Source of the DNA: Vibrio ichthyoenteri ATCC 700023
GTDB lineage: Bacteria > Pseudomonadota > Gammaproteobacteria > Enterobacterales > Vibrionaceae
Reading direction: 5' to 3'
DNA length: 64,000 nt
Assembly (NCBI RefSeq): GCF_000222605.1
Contig: NZ_AFWF01000038.1
Coordinates: 25,488-89,487 of the forward strand
The translations under genes were made by a program, and so were the position numbers. Position 1 is the first letter of the stretch, and each line of letters starts with the position of its first letter. Below the pieces are notes generated by a model, which was not told the DNA's origin, searched no databases, and worked only from the letters and a program-made list of their open reading frames with translations. Below, in pieces: positions 10,429-19,239 of this stretch.

Positions 10429-12711
10429 ATGAACCAACAACTCACCGTCACCAAGCGCGATGGCCGCAAAGAAAACATTGATCTAGAGAAACTTCACCGT
10501 GTTATTACATGGGCAGCAGAAGGCCTAGATAACGTTTCAGTTTCACAGGTAGAACTGAAAGCTCACATTCAGTTTTATGACGGCATCACGACATCTGACA
10601 TTCACGAGACCATCATTAAGTCTGCAGCCGACTTAATCTCTGAAGAAACGCCAGACTATCAATACTTAGCCGCTCGTCTTGCCGTATTCCACCTACGTAA
10701 AAAAGCGTATGGTCAATATGAGCCACCAGCGTTATTCGACCATGTTTCTCGTCTTGTCGATATGGGCAAGTACGATAGCCACATTCTAGAAGATTACACC
10801 AAAGCAGAACTTGATGAGCTTGGCGCTTACCTTCAGCACACTCGCGATCTTGACTTTTCATACGCGGCGGTAAAACAGCTCGAAGGCAAATACTTCGTGC
10901 AAAACCGTGTATCTGGCGAAATCTATGAAAGTGCGCAGTTCCTTTATATCTTGGTGTCTGCTTGTTTGTTCGCTAACTACCCTAAAGAAACTCGTCTTGA
11001 CTACGTTAAGCGTTTCTACGATGCGACTTCAACATTCAAAATTTCTTTACCTACACCGATCATGTCTGGTGTACGTACCCCTACTCGTCAGTTCAGCTCA
11101 TGTGTTCTTATCGAGTGTGGTGATAGCCTAGATTCAATCAACGCAACGGCAAGCTCAATTGTTCGTTACGTTTCTCAACGTGCTGGTATTGGTATCAACG
11201 CGGGTCGTATTCGTGCGCTCGGTTCTGAAATCCGTGGCGGTGAAGCGTTCCATACCGGTTGTATCCCGTTCTACAAATACTTCCAAACAGCGGTTAAATG
11301 CTGTTCTCAAGGTGGTGTTCGTGGTGGCGCGGCAACTGTGTTCTACCCAATGTGGCACGGTGAAGCTCGTTCTTTAATGATTCTAAAGAACAACCGTGGC
11401 GTTGAAGAGAACCGTGTTCGTCATATGGACTACGGTGTACAACTGAACAAGCTGATGTACCAACGCCTAGTTCAAGGTGGCAACATCACACTATTCTCGC
11501 CATCTGATGTTCCAGGCCTATACGATGCGTTCTTCGAAAACCAAGCGGAATTCGAGCGTCTATACGTCCAGTACGAAAATGATCCAGCGATCAAAAAAGA
11601 GAGCGTAAAAGCGATCGAAATGTTCTCTTTGCTAATGCAAGAGCGCGCTTCGACCGGTCGTATCTATATTCAAAACGTTGACCACTGTAATACTCACAGT
11701 CCGTTTGATTCTGAAGTCGCACCAATTCGCCAATCAAACCTATGTTTAGAGATTGCACTGCCAACCAAACCTTTGGTTAACGTAGAAGACGACTCTGGTG
11801 AAATCGCGCTTTGTACACTGTCTGCATTTAACCTAGGTGCGATTAATGGGCTTGATGATCTTGAAGAATTGTCTGAGCTTGTTGTTCGCGCTTTAGATGC
11901 ACTACTTGATTACCAAGATTACCCGCTACCAGCGGCTTACAAATCAACCATGAACCGTCGTACTTTGGGTGTGGGCGTTATCAACTACGCATACTACCTA
12001 GCGAAGAATGGTGTGAAATACTCAGACGGCAGCGCGAACGGTCTAACTCACCGTACGTTTGAAGCGATTCAATACTATCTATTGAAAGCATCTGTTGGCT
12101 TAGCGAAAGAACAAGGCAAGTGCCCGCTGTTTGACGAAACAAACTATGCGAAAGGTCTATTGCCTATCGACACTTATAAGAAAGATATCGATCTTATTTG
12201 TGATGAAGCACTGCACTACGATTGGGATGAACTGCGCCAAGAGATCATGACTCACGGTTTACGTAACTCTACCCTAACTGCGCTAATGCCATCTGAGACC
12301 TCTTCTCAGATCTCAAACGCGACCAACGGTATTGAGCCTCCACGTGGCTATGTTTCGGTAAAAGCCTCAAAAGACGGTATTTTGAAGCAGGTTGTGCCTG
12401 ATTTCGTTAACCTGAAAAACAACTACGAGCTACTTTGGAACATCGGTTCAAACGATGGCTACTTGCACCTAGTGGGTATTATGCAAAAATTCGTTGACCA
12501 AGCGATTTCGGCTAACACTAACTACGACCCAAGCCGTTTTGAAAGCGGTAAAGTGCCGATGACTAAGTTGCTGCAAGATTTGCTGACCGCGTACAAATAT
12601 GGCGTAAAAACGCTTTACTACCATAACACTCGCGATGGCGCGAAAGACGATCAGAAAGATGCAGTACAACCTGTAGAAGAAGATTGTGAAGGCGGCGGCT
12701 GTAAGATCTAA
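10429..12711 (+). CDS. nrdA: Ribonucleoside-diphosphate reductase class Ia, alpha subunit
   Basis: The 760-residue large subunit of aerobic ribonucleotide reductase, which reduces ribonucleoside diphosphates to deoxy forms. An N-terminal ATP-cone (TVTKRDGRKENIDLEKLHRV) for dATP/ATP control is present, then the ten-stranded barrel with the active-site region SNLCLEIALPT and LCTLSAFNLGAING, and a C-terminal CEGGGC redox pair for thioredoxin or glutaredoxin. The start is ATG 10429 (MNQQLTVTKRDG), preceded by TTAGGGAAAAG; the ORF could extend seven codons further but relatives begin here. nrdB follows 85 bases later. Confidence 0.97.
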   Translation: MNQQLTVTKRDGRKENIDLEKLHRVITWAAEGLDNVSVSQVELKAHIQFYDGITTSDIHETIIKSAADLISEETPDYQYLAARLAVFHLRKKAYGQYEPPALFDHVSRLVDMGKYDSHILEDYTKAELDELGAYLQHTRDLDFSYAAVKQLEGKYFVQNRVSGEIYESAQFLYILVSACLFANYPKETRLDYVKRFYDATSTFKISLPTPIMSGVRTPTRQFSSCVLIECGDSLDSINATASSIVRYVSQRAGIGINAGRIRALGSEIRGGEAFHTGCIPFYKYFQTAVKCCSQGGVRGGAATVFYPMWHGEARSLMILKNNRGVEENRVRHMDYGVQLNKLMYQRLVQGGNITLFSPSDVPGLYDAFFENQAEFERLYVQYENDPAIKKESVKAIEMFSLLMQERASTGRIYIQNVDHCNTHSPFDSEVAPIRQSNLCLEIALPTKPLVNVEDDSGEIALCTLSAFNLGAINGLDDLEELSELVVRALDALLDYQDYPLPAAYKSTMNRRTLGVGVINYAYYLAKNGVKYSDGSANGLTHRTFEAIQYYLLKASVGLAKEQGKCPLFDETNYAKGLLPIDTYKKDIDLICDEALHYDWDELRQEIMTHGLRNSTLTALMPSETSSQISNATNGIEPPRGYVSVKASKDGILKQVVPDFVNLKNNYELLWNIGSNDGYLHLVGIMQKFVDQAISANTNYDPSRFESGKVPMTKLLQDLLTAYKYGVKTLYYHNTRDGAKDDQKDAVQPVEEDCEGGGCKI

Positions 12712-12796
12712 TCTTACCCAGCAATGCAATAGAACATTTATTTTAACGAACATATGCCCCTTGAAATTCGAGGGGCTTAAAAGGAATTGAGGCATC

Positions 12797-13929
12797 ATGG
12801 CTTACAGTACTTTTAACCATACAAAAAATGACCAACTAAAAGAACCAATGTTCCTTGGTCAATCAGTGAACGTTGCACGTTACGACCAACAAAAATTTGA
12901 AATTTTCGAAAAACTGATCGAAAAACAACTTCTTTCTTCTGGCGCCCAGAAGAAGTTGACGTATCAAGCGATCGTATTGACTACAACAAGTTACCTGACC
13001 ATGAAAAACACATTTTCATCTCAAACTTGAAGTACCAAACACTGCTAGATTCAATCCAAGGCCGTAGCCCGAACGTTGCCCTACTTCCTCTGGTATCACT
13101 ACCAGAGCTAGAAACGTGGATTGAAACATGGTCGTTCTCTGAAACGATTCACTCGCGTTCATACACCCATATCATCCGTAATATTGTCAACGATCCAGGC
13201 ATCATCTTTGATGATATCGTGGAGAATGAACACATTCTAAAGCGCGCAAAAGACATTGCTCGTTACTACGATGACCTGATTGAAATGACTAACGATTACC
13301 ACCGTTACGGCGAAGGTACTCATCAAATCAACGGCGAAGAAGTAAAAATCAGCAAGTACGAGCTGAAGAAGAAACTTTACGTTTGCTTGATGTCAGTGAA
13401 TGCACTAGAAGCGATTCGTTTCTATGTTAGCTTCGCCTGTTCATTTGCTTTTGCTGAGCGTGAGCTAATGGAAGGTAATGCAAAAATCATCAAGCTAATC
13501 GCTCGTGATGAAGCGCTGCACCTTACCGGTACTCAACACATGATCAATATCTTGCGCAATGGTCAAGATGATTTCTCATTCATGCAAGTAGCTGAAGAAT
13601 GTAAGCAAGAATGTTTTGACTTGTTTAAAGAAGCGGCTGAGCAAGAAAAAGAGTGGGCAGAATACCTATTCAAAGACGGTTCAATGATCGGTTTGAACAA
13701 AGACATTCTATGCCAATACGTTGAGTACATCACTAACGTGCGCATGAATGCTGTTGGTTTACCAACCGCTTACCCTGAAGCAACATCGAACCCAATTCCA
13801 TGGATTAACGCTTGGTTGTCTTCAGATAACGTACAAGTAGCCCCACAAGAAGCTGAAATCTCATCTTACCTTGTCGGTCAAATTGAAAGCGATGCGAAAG
13901 CAGACGACTTTAAGGACTTCGAACTTTAA
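12797..13929 (+). pseudogene. nrdB: Ribonucleotide reductase beta subunit, frameshifted as read
   Basis: The first 45 codons read as a normal NrdB N terminus ([19 protein letters not shown] to EKLIEKQL). Right after CTT at 12929-12931 the frame is wrong; the neighbouring frame continues perfectly with [17 protein letters not shown] and all of the rest, including the diiron ligands in [11 protein letters not shown] and the C-terminal tail that docks on NrdA. One missing T in the pyrimidine run at about 12930-12936 (CTTCTTTCTTC where CTTTCTTTCTTC is expected) restores a 377-residue protein. The downstream piece has no proper start codon of its own. Since class Ia reductase is needed for aerobic growth, a base-calling or assembly error is the simplest explanation; a true mutation is possible if another reductase compensates. 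Confidence 0.93.
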
Positions 13930-14207
13930 TGGCTAGAGTCAAAATCAACGGACTGCATACCATCACCACCAATCCATCGAGTACATTATTGGAAACGATG
14001 GAAGCGGCTGGAATGGAAGTCGAATACAACTGCCGAGATGGCCACTGTGGCGCTTGTCGTTGCAAGCTGAGCTCTGGAGAAGTTGAATACGTTGGTTTTG
14101 CGATGGCGTATACACAAGCGGATGAAATATTGCCCTGTGTAACGCGAGCGAAAAGTGATCTGACCTTAGAAGAGGTCAGTTACAAACTTAAAGAGAAACG
14201 AGCTTAG
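13929..14207 (+). CDS. yfaE: 2Fe-2S ferredoxin-like YfaE
   Basis: A 92-residue plant-type ferredoxin. The cluster ligands are in NCRDGHCGACRCK plus a later cysteine in LPCVTRAKSD, the C-x4-C-x2-C...C pattern. YfaE in E. coli maintains and repairs the diferric-tyrosyl cofactor of NrdB, and its position fits: the ATG shares one base with the nrdB TAA (TAATG), so translation is probably coupled. A rho-independent terminator lies about 30 bases downstream, closing the nrdA-nrdB-yfaE operon. Confidence 0.93.
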   Translation: MARVKINGLHTITTNPSSTLLETMEAAGMEVEYNCRDGHCGACRCKLSSGEVEYVGFAMAYTQADEILPCVTRAKSDLTLEEVSYKLKEKRA

Positions 14208-14236
14208 CCTCTTTCCTGTTTGTGTCAGTTAACAAT

Positions 14237-14263
14237 AAGGCCAGCAAATGCTGGCCTTGTTTT
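14237..14263 (+). terminator. nrd operon terminator
   Basis: Stem AAGGCCAGC (14237-14245) and GCTGGCCTT (14250-14258) followed by GTTTT, after yfaE. Confidence 0.88.
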
Positions 14264-14292
14264 ATTCTATATCGGCGTTTTATTCTATATCG
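14259..14292. repeat. Short tandem duplication at the end of a small gene
   Basis: The 16-base unit GTTTTATTCTATATCG occurs twice (14259-14274 and 14277-14292), with a period of 18 bases. The first copy overlaps the T-run of the nrd terminator, the second contains the stop codon of the minus-strand gene at 14280, so the duplication spans both gene ends. Confidence 0.85.
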
Positions 14293-14528
14293 ACACCGAG
14301 CAGAAGCTGATCCGCAGTACACATTGATATTGCTTTGCCTGCAACCTCTCGCCCACCATCATCAAACAAAGAGAGGCGAAAGCCCATACCTTGCTGACGC
14401 TCATCCTCTTCAGGAGCACGGCGCCAAATTGAATGAACATCGTAATTTTTACGACTAAACGCCTCACCCAAAACTACTTTCTGACTTGCGACTTGATACC
14501 ACACTAAGATCTTCGACTGTTGATACAT
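14280..14528 (-). CDS. Conserved-looking small protein of unknown function
   Basis: An 82-residue soluble protein that I do not recognise. The start ATG at 14528 is favoured over a start six codons further upstream because AAGGAGG lies five bases before it on the minus strand, a near-perfect ribosome-binding site. The sequence is mixed alpha/beta in look, with basic and acidic residues clustered in RRAPEEDERQQG (about 40-51), and no membrane segment or signal peptide. It is convergent with yfaE and shares the terminator region. Real gene likely, function unknown. Confidence 0.65.
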   Translation of the reverse strand: MYQQSKILVWYQVASQKVVLGEAFSRKNYDVHSIWRRAPEEDERQQGMGFRLSLFDDGGREVAGKAISMCTADQLLLGVDIE

Positions 14529-14643
14529 GCCACCCTCCTTGTGCATTCCGGCAGAAGAACCTTCAGTTTAAGATCATATTGATTTTTTGCATGTCACAAT
14601 AACGAGAATTATTTAATTATCATTAAAATTCAAAACTTTAAGC

Positions 14644-14664
14644 CTTAGAAGATTTTCTTCTAAG
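14644..14664. repeat. Perfect AT-rich hairpin between two genes
   Basis: CTTAGAAGA (14644-14652) pairs with TCTTCTAAG (14656-14664) across a three-base TTT loop. It lies 30 bases past the CinA-like stop and may act as a weak transcript end on the minus strand, but no clear T-run follows. Confidence 0.5.
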
Positions 14665-14693
14665 CCCTGCTAAACTGGTGTAATTAAGTCAGG

Positions 14694-15959
14694 CTATTCG
14701 CCGAGGATCGCGCTAAAAACCCCAGTCAAAGCACTCTGTGGGATATACATTTCTTTTTCTCTGGTCATCGAACTGTATTGCGCAAAAATCGTTTTACTCG
14801 ACAAATAGCGTCGCAACATATCGGCCGCAATAGTGGTGATCAATAGCGCTTGATCATCTCGATTATAAACACGATTAAATGACAAGGTTTGCCCCCACTC
14901 GCCCTCCGGAGTTGCCAAAGCCAAAGTGAACGTTTTGTCGATCAGTTGCCCTGTCACAATGGCAATGTCGGTGGCACATTTGTCTTTGGTCGCACCAGCC
15001 AGCGCTAGCGTTTCTGCCAAAACATCGCTCTCATTACCACCCACCGCCACTTGACCGCCGAGCACCCAACCATGGCCACAATAGTCTGCCGCTTTTTCAT
15101 GTGAATGCAGCCACGTTGCTAAGCGACCGTGAGTTGACCGTTCCGCGATCGAGATAGAGAATTTTTTATCACTAATCAGGTTACCGACATGGGCCTGCAT
15201 CGGTTCATCAACGCTGACAACACTGCCGTCGATAAGCTTAAATATCAATTGCATCAACTTGAGACGTGTATCTAGCTCACCTTTAGGCCCAAAGAGCTTA
15301 ACTTCGATAAACGGCAAATATGAGCGATAGCCAAGGCTATATCCAGCCGGTAGCTGAACTTTATCAAGCTTATCAGATAACGCTGATTCAGACGTTCCTA
15401 AGGTATAAAGACGACTGCAATCAAGACCTATTACGCCATGATGATGCTGTTTCATGTCTGGCAATATCTGCTCTAACACCATGCGCTTAAATTCACTTGG
15501 CACACCGGGTGTAAAATAGAAGTCACAGTCGTTGATGCGCATTTTAAAGCCACACGCAGTACCAATTGGATTGTCTAGAAATGTCGCCCCTACAGGCAGC
15601 ATAGCTTGCTTGCGATTACTTTCTGGCATCGCCATACCGCGGGAAGCAAAAAATGCTTCTAAGCGTTCGAGCCATTGTGGATACAGCTCAAGATCGACCT
15701 CAGCGGCAATTGCCGCCGCTTCCGTGCTTACATCATCACTGGTTGGCCCTAAACCGCCATTAACAACAACAATATCGCTGTTAAAACTCAGCATCAGCAA
15801 TTCTTCCGCCAAAGACCCTAGCGTATCGCCGATTGTCGAGCGCTTTGTCAATGCGAAACCTTTTTGGAAAAACTGCTCAGACAGCCAAGCCGCATTGGTA
15901 TCGACGATATCGCCGTGTAATACCTCTTCGCCGGTGCTTAGCATCGCTATTTTTAACAT
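14694..15959 (-). CDS. CinA family protein (YfaY-like)
   Basis: A 421-residue protein with an N-terminal MoCF-like domain (about 1-170) showing the fold signatures STGEEVLHGDIVDTNAAWL and VVVNGGLGPTSDDV, and a divergent C-terminal CinA domain. CinA proteins are linked to pyridine nucleotide recycling: the C-terminal domain in other members is NMN deamidase and the N-terminal domain can be ADP-ribose pyrophosphatase. The C-terminal deamidase signature is weak here, as in E. coli YfaY, so activity is uncertain. Start ATG 15959 is chosen because TAAGGAAAGTC precedes it; an upstream ATG would add ten hydrophobic residues. Confidence 0.85.
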   Translation of the reverse strand: MLKIAMLSTGEEVLHGDIVDTNAAWLSEQFFQKGFALTKRSTIGDTLGSLAEELLMLSFNSDIVVVNGGLGPTSDDVSTEAAAIAAEVDLELYPQWLERLEAFFASRGMAMPESNRKQAMLPVGATFLDNPIGTACGFKMRINDCDFYFTPGVPSEFKRMVLEQILPDMKQHHHGVIGLDCSRLYTLGTSESALSDKLDKVQLPAGYSLGYRSYLPFIEVKLFGPKGELDTRLKLMQLIFKLIDGSVVSVDEPMQAHVGNLISDKKFSISIAERSTHGRLATWLHSHEKAADYCGHGWVLGGQVAVGGNESDVLAETLALAGATKDKCATDIAIVTGQLIDKTFTLALATPEGEWGQTLSFNRVYNRDDQALLITTIAADMLRRYLSSKTIFAQYSSMTREKEMYIPQSALTGVFSAILGE

Positions 15960-16134
15960 GACTTTCCTTAAAATAAGAAAATTTAACAACTATTTATTTA
16001 TCTTCTGACAAAAAAGCACTATTTTGATTACGGTATCGTCCCGTAAACATTTCGCTAATTTATTGTTTCTATGTGCGCGAAACTATTAGATAATTGTGAC
16101 AATGATCACTAACTATATTATATGGAGTCATTAG

Positions 16135-17028
16135 GTGCTAAATAAAACCGTCGGTGCTTTGATGTTATCGCTTTCAGCTTGTGCCAATGCCAATGACACA
16201 AATGGGCACTATGAGTTTTCATATACCGTAGACTCTCAAGTTAATGAACATCTTTATATCAATAGCTATGGTTATTCTCAACCTACAGATGCGTTTTCAT
16301 TAAGCTACGATGATTCACAATTAGATTTGAGTGATCCTGAGTTACCCAAATATCTACAAGTCTCAGATCAACGTGACTGGCAATATCTCAAAGAACAAAC
16401 CTATACCGTACTCGGATTAAGTGTCGTGACCGTAGGTTTGATGACCATGCTACCTGAATCAATCACAAAATGGGATGAGGAAGATCGCGACATCGCCAAC
16501 CTTGGTAAAAAATGGTCTGATAACGTCAGTGCGGGACCAGTATGGGATCGCGACGAACACGTACTGAACTATGTCATGCACCCCTATTTTGGTGGTGTCT
16601 ATTACACCGCAGCACGACATGCCGGCTTCAATGAGTTCGATTCATTCCTCTACTCGGCTTTCCTCTCAACTTTTTTCTGGGAATATGGCGTAGAAGCCTT
16701 TGCCGAAGTGCCATCTTGGCAAGATCTGTTTATTACCCCATTCTTTGGCGCGGTTGTCGGCGAATTAATGTTTGAAACCGAACAAGATATTGTTGCCTCA
16801 GGTGGTGAAGTACTCGGCTCTGAAACCATGGGTGATGTAACACTATTTTTCCTCAATCCAGTAGGTCATATCCATGGCTGGGTATCCGGAGCTTGGGGTG
16901 GTAGTGCTGACTTCCAATTTAGCAGCAAGCCTTGGTTTGGTAATCAAGACGCCGCTAAGTTTGCGCTAGATGCAGGCGCTAACTACGATAGTCAATTTTA
17001 CGGCATGAAGCTTAAAGTCACGTTTTAA
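16135..17028 (+). CDS. DUF3943 family envelope protein
   Basis: A 297-residue protein with a signal peptide (about 1-19, ending ACANA). The central part HPYFGGVYYTAARHAGFN, followed by SAFLSTFFWEYGVEAF, is the hallmark of DUF3943 proteins, which are predicted membrane-associated envelope proteins of unknown role. Aromatic-rich sequence and the terminal phenylalanine (KLKVTF) suggest an outer-membrane placement, but this is inference. The start is GTG 16135, with TGGAG about eight bases upstream; no better in-frame ATG exists nearby. It is divergent from the CinA-like gene and ends in a strong terminator. Confidence 0.75.
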   Translation: MLNKTVGALMLSLSACANANDTNGHYEFSYTVDSQVNEHLYINSYGYSQPTDAFSLSYDDSQLDLSDPELPKYLQVSDQRDWQYLKEQTYTVLGLSVVTVGLMTMLPESITKWDEEDRDIANLGKKWSDNVSAGPVWDRDEHVLNYVMHPYFGGVYYTAARHAGFNEFDSFLYSAFLSTFFWEYGVEAFAEVPSWQDLFITPFFGAVVGELMFETEQDIVASGGEVLGSETMGDVTLFFLNPVGHIHGWVSGAWGGSADFQFSSKPWFGNQDAAKFALDAGANYDSQFYGMKLKVTF

Positions 17029-17058
17029 TCGGCCTGCCTAAACAATAGCTTTCTTTTC

Positions 17059-17084
17059 AAGCGGTTCTGCGAACCGCTTTTTTT
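17059..17084 (+). terminator. Terminator after the DUF3943 gene
   Basis: Stem AAGCGGTTC (17059-17067) and GAACCGCTT (17071-17079) with a TGC loop and a run of T. Confidence 0.92.
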
Positions 17085-17256
17085 GTGCTTGAGATTTGAT
17101 ATTAACAACCTCGGTCGCGAATTAGGGCAAAAAATTGACCTAAATCAAACCTTACCGCGCTTTGGCTTCTACACTGAATATATCGGCAATACGTGCTCAT
17201 CAACATTTCATCCAACGTATTGTTCCCTGCTCCGTCATGCATTTAGGAGGCAAAGT

Positions 17257-17769
17257 ATGAATACTACTTTCATTGCAAACTTCGTTGGTAAAGCGACGCC
17301 AGCAACCATCAAACAGCTCGCAGCTGTCACTCATGAAAATGGCGGCAAGTGGCTAATAAGCAAAGTCAACTTTATTGAAGAGCAAGTCGCTGCTGTGATT
17401 AAAGTCGAACTGCCTACTGAAAATGCAAAAGTGGTTCAAGATGCTTTTAAACAGCAGCCCAACCTACTTGTCGAAATTGTTGAAGCTGACAGCTCAAAAC
17501 ACAATGTCGATCGTATTTACCAACTTAGATTGGATGCGAATGACCGCGCAGGCATTGTTAACGAAATCACCCATGTTCTCGATGGACAAGGTATCAATAT
17601 CCTCGATATGGATTGCCAGCGTGTCTTTATTGCGGGTGGCGGTGGTATCAGTTCGAGCTTATTTACTTCAACCATCGCACTTAGATTACCAAGCGATATA
17701 GAAATTGATGATGTAGCGAAAGAACTCGAATCATTAAGTGAAGATACTCGAGTTATCATCGACAGTTAA
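17257..17769 (+). CDS. ACT-domain regulatory protein, GcvR-like
   Basis: A 170-residue protein with two ACT-type domains: the first about 4-75, the second about 88-168 (YQLRLDANDRAGIVNEIT). This is the build of GcvR, the glycine-cleavage repressor that acts by binding GcvA and glycine, and of uncharacterised paralogues. No DNA-binding domain is present. The ORF is open upstream, but the start is ATG 17257, which has AGGAGG six to eight bases before it; the upstream extension covers the previous terminator and is not credible. The gene is separate from any gcv gene in this window, so the target is unknown. Confidence 0.75.
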   Translation: MNTTFIANFVGKATPATIKQLAAVTHENGGKWLISKVNFIEEQVAAVIKVELPTENAKVVQDAFKQQPNLLVEIVEADSSKHNVDRIYQLRLDANDRAGIVNEITHVLDGQGINILDMDCQRVFIAGGGGISSSLFTSTIALRLPSDIEIDDVAKELESLSEDTRVIIDS

Positions 17770-17787
17770 TCAGGTACTGAGCATAAA

Positions 17788-17813
17788 AAAGCCCGCACTA
17801 AAGTGCGGGCTTT
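17788..17813. terminator. Bidirectional terminator
   Basis: Stem AAAGCCCGCACT (17788-17799) and AGTGCGGGCTTT (17802-17813); with flanking A and T runs it can end both the GcvR-like gene and nspC, which converge here. Confidence 0.93.
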
Positions 17814-17817
17814 GGCA

Positions 17818-18951
17818 TTATTGAATCGTCCACTGACTCAATGTTCGTTTAAAATCAGCGTAATCAAACTCATTAATTTTTTCGACCTCGCCATTACTAC
17901 GCTGACAATACACCGCTGGCATACGTAGACCGTTAAACCAATTTAATTTCACCATGGTGTAACCTGCACTATCTAAGATATGCAAGCGCTGGCCAATCTC
18001 TAATGGCTCATCAAAGTTGGCGACACAGAATTGGTCCCCTGCTAAGCATGAACAAGAACCAATAATATATTCATAGGCACCATGTTCAGACGCTTCAAGC
18101 AATGAAGCTGGCTCATTATAGATAAGGGTGTCTAAGCGATGAGCTTCGGTTGCCGAATCTACAATCGCAGTTTTCTTGCCATTATCAACAATGTCCACCA
18201 CGGTCACCACCAAATCGGTTGTTTGGGTAATGATCGCTTCGCCCGGCTCCAAATAGAGTTGCACACCATGTTTGGCTGAGAACGATTTCAATGCCAAGGC
18301 TAACTTGTCGATATCATAGCCTGGCCATGTGAAGAACACCCCACCGCCTAAGCTAACCCAGTCCAACTTATCTAAATACGTACCGAAATTAAGTGAGATT
18401 GCGTCTAAAAGAGCGATAAAAGCATCAACATCTTTGTTCTCACAGTTCATGTGGAACATCACACCATTGATTGAATCAAACACCGCGGGATCAATATGAT
18501 CTGTTTGTACGCCTAACCTTGAAAATTGACGCGCTGGATTCGCCAAGTCTTGCCCTGCATAGCTCACCCCTGGATTTAAGCGAAGCCCTAATGAGGCTTT
18601 GCCTTCAACCAGATGACGATAAGCCGCTAATTGTGATTGCGAATTAAAAATCATCTTATCGCAAATATCGGCCACTTCACGCACGTCATCTTCACTGTAC
18701 CCCACGCTATAAGCGTGGGTTTCACCACCAAAGGTTTCATAACCAAGTTTTACTTCGTATGGGCCTGAGCTGGTTGTCCCATCAAGGTAGGGTTTAATGA
18801 TGTCAAACACCCCCCACGTGGAGAAACATTTTAGTGCGAGTACCAGCTTCACACCTGACGCTTCTTTTAGGCGCTTCGCTTTTTCTAGGTTTTCTATCAA
18901 CTTATCTTCACTGATCATGAAGTAAGGTGTTTTAAATTCGTTCTGCTGCAT
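17818..18951 (-). CDS. nspC: Carboxynorspermidine decarboxylase
   Basis: A 377-residue PLP enzyme of the alanine-racemase-fold decarboxylase group. It makes norspermidine from carboxynorspermidine, the last step of the vibrio norspermidine pathway. The PLP lysine is K41 in [11 protein letters not shown], the phosphate-binding glycine loop is in [14 protein letters not shown], and the C-terminal active-site cysteine region is [12 protein letters not shown]. It is the third gene of the run with the two genes at 19240-23394, but 288 bases with a repeat element separate it from them. Norspermidine is a biofilm signal and a siderophore building block in vibrios. Confidence 0.95.
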   Translation of the reverse strand: MQQNEFKTPYFMISEDKLIENLEKAKRLKEASGVKLVLALKCFSTWGVFDIIKPYLDGTTSSGPYEVKLGYETFGGETHAYSVGYSEDDVREVADICDKMIFNSQSQLAAYRHLVEGKASLGLRLNPGVSYAGQDLANPARQFSRLGVQTDHIDPAVFDSINGVMFHMNCENKDVDAFIALLDAISLNFGTYLDKLDWVSLGGGVFFTWPGYDIDKLALALKSFSAKHGVQLYLEPGEAIITQTTDLVVTVVDIVDNGKKTAIVDSATEAHRLDTLIYNEPASLLEASEHGAYEYIIGSCSCLAGDQFCVANFDEPLEIGQRLHILDSAGYTMVKLNWFNGLRMPAVYCQRSNGEVEKINEFDYADFKRTLSQWTIQ

Positions 18952-19035
18952 ATAAACCTTTCTCGCCTTCTGTCATGAAGGCGCTATATGTGACGTTGAT
19001 TATTCCAGAGCTGCCGTCTAAATCTCGCGCCCTAA

Positions 19036-19200
19036 AATCACGCTCGTGCCTAGCGGCACGGGATGACCAATACCATAAAGATATTCGACCTAAACACCGT
19101 CGTCATTCCAGATTGTGCCCCAAGCACAAGTCAGGAATCTTCGCCCCTAAAGGCAAGATCCCGTATCACGCTCGTGCTTCGCTGCACGAGATGACCAATG
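19036..19200. repeat. REP-like palindromic repeat pair within the norspermidine operon
   Basis: Two similar 30-odd-base units lie 128 bases apart: one at 19036-19071 with hairpin CGTGCC (19045-19050) / GGCACG (19055-19060), one at 19164-19199 with hairpin CTCGTGC (19171-19177) / GCACGAG (19184-19190). Both start with TCACGCTCGTGC and end with GATGACCAAT. A third imperfect palindrome (TTCCAG...AGGAA, about 19107-19139) lies between. The arrangement is that of a dispersed intergenic repeat of the kind common in vibrio genomes. It fills the gap between nspC and the carboxynorspermidine dehydrogenase gene; no convincing gene is present there. Confidence 0.75.
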
Positions 19201-19239
19201 TGGCAACATGCCCTCTGCTCACAAGAGCAACATCAACAC

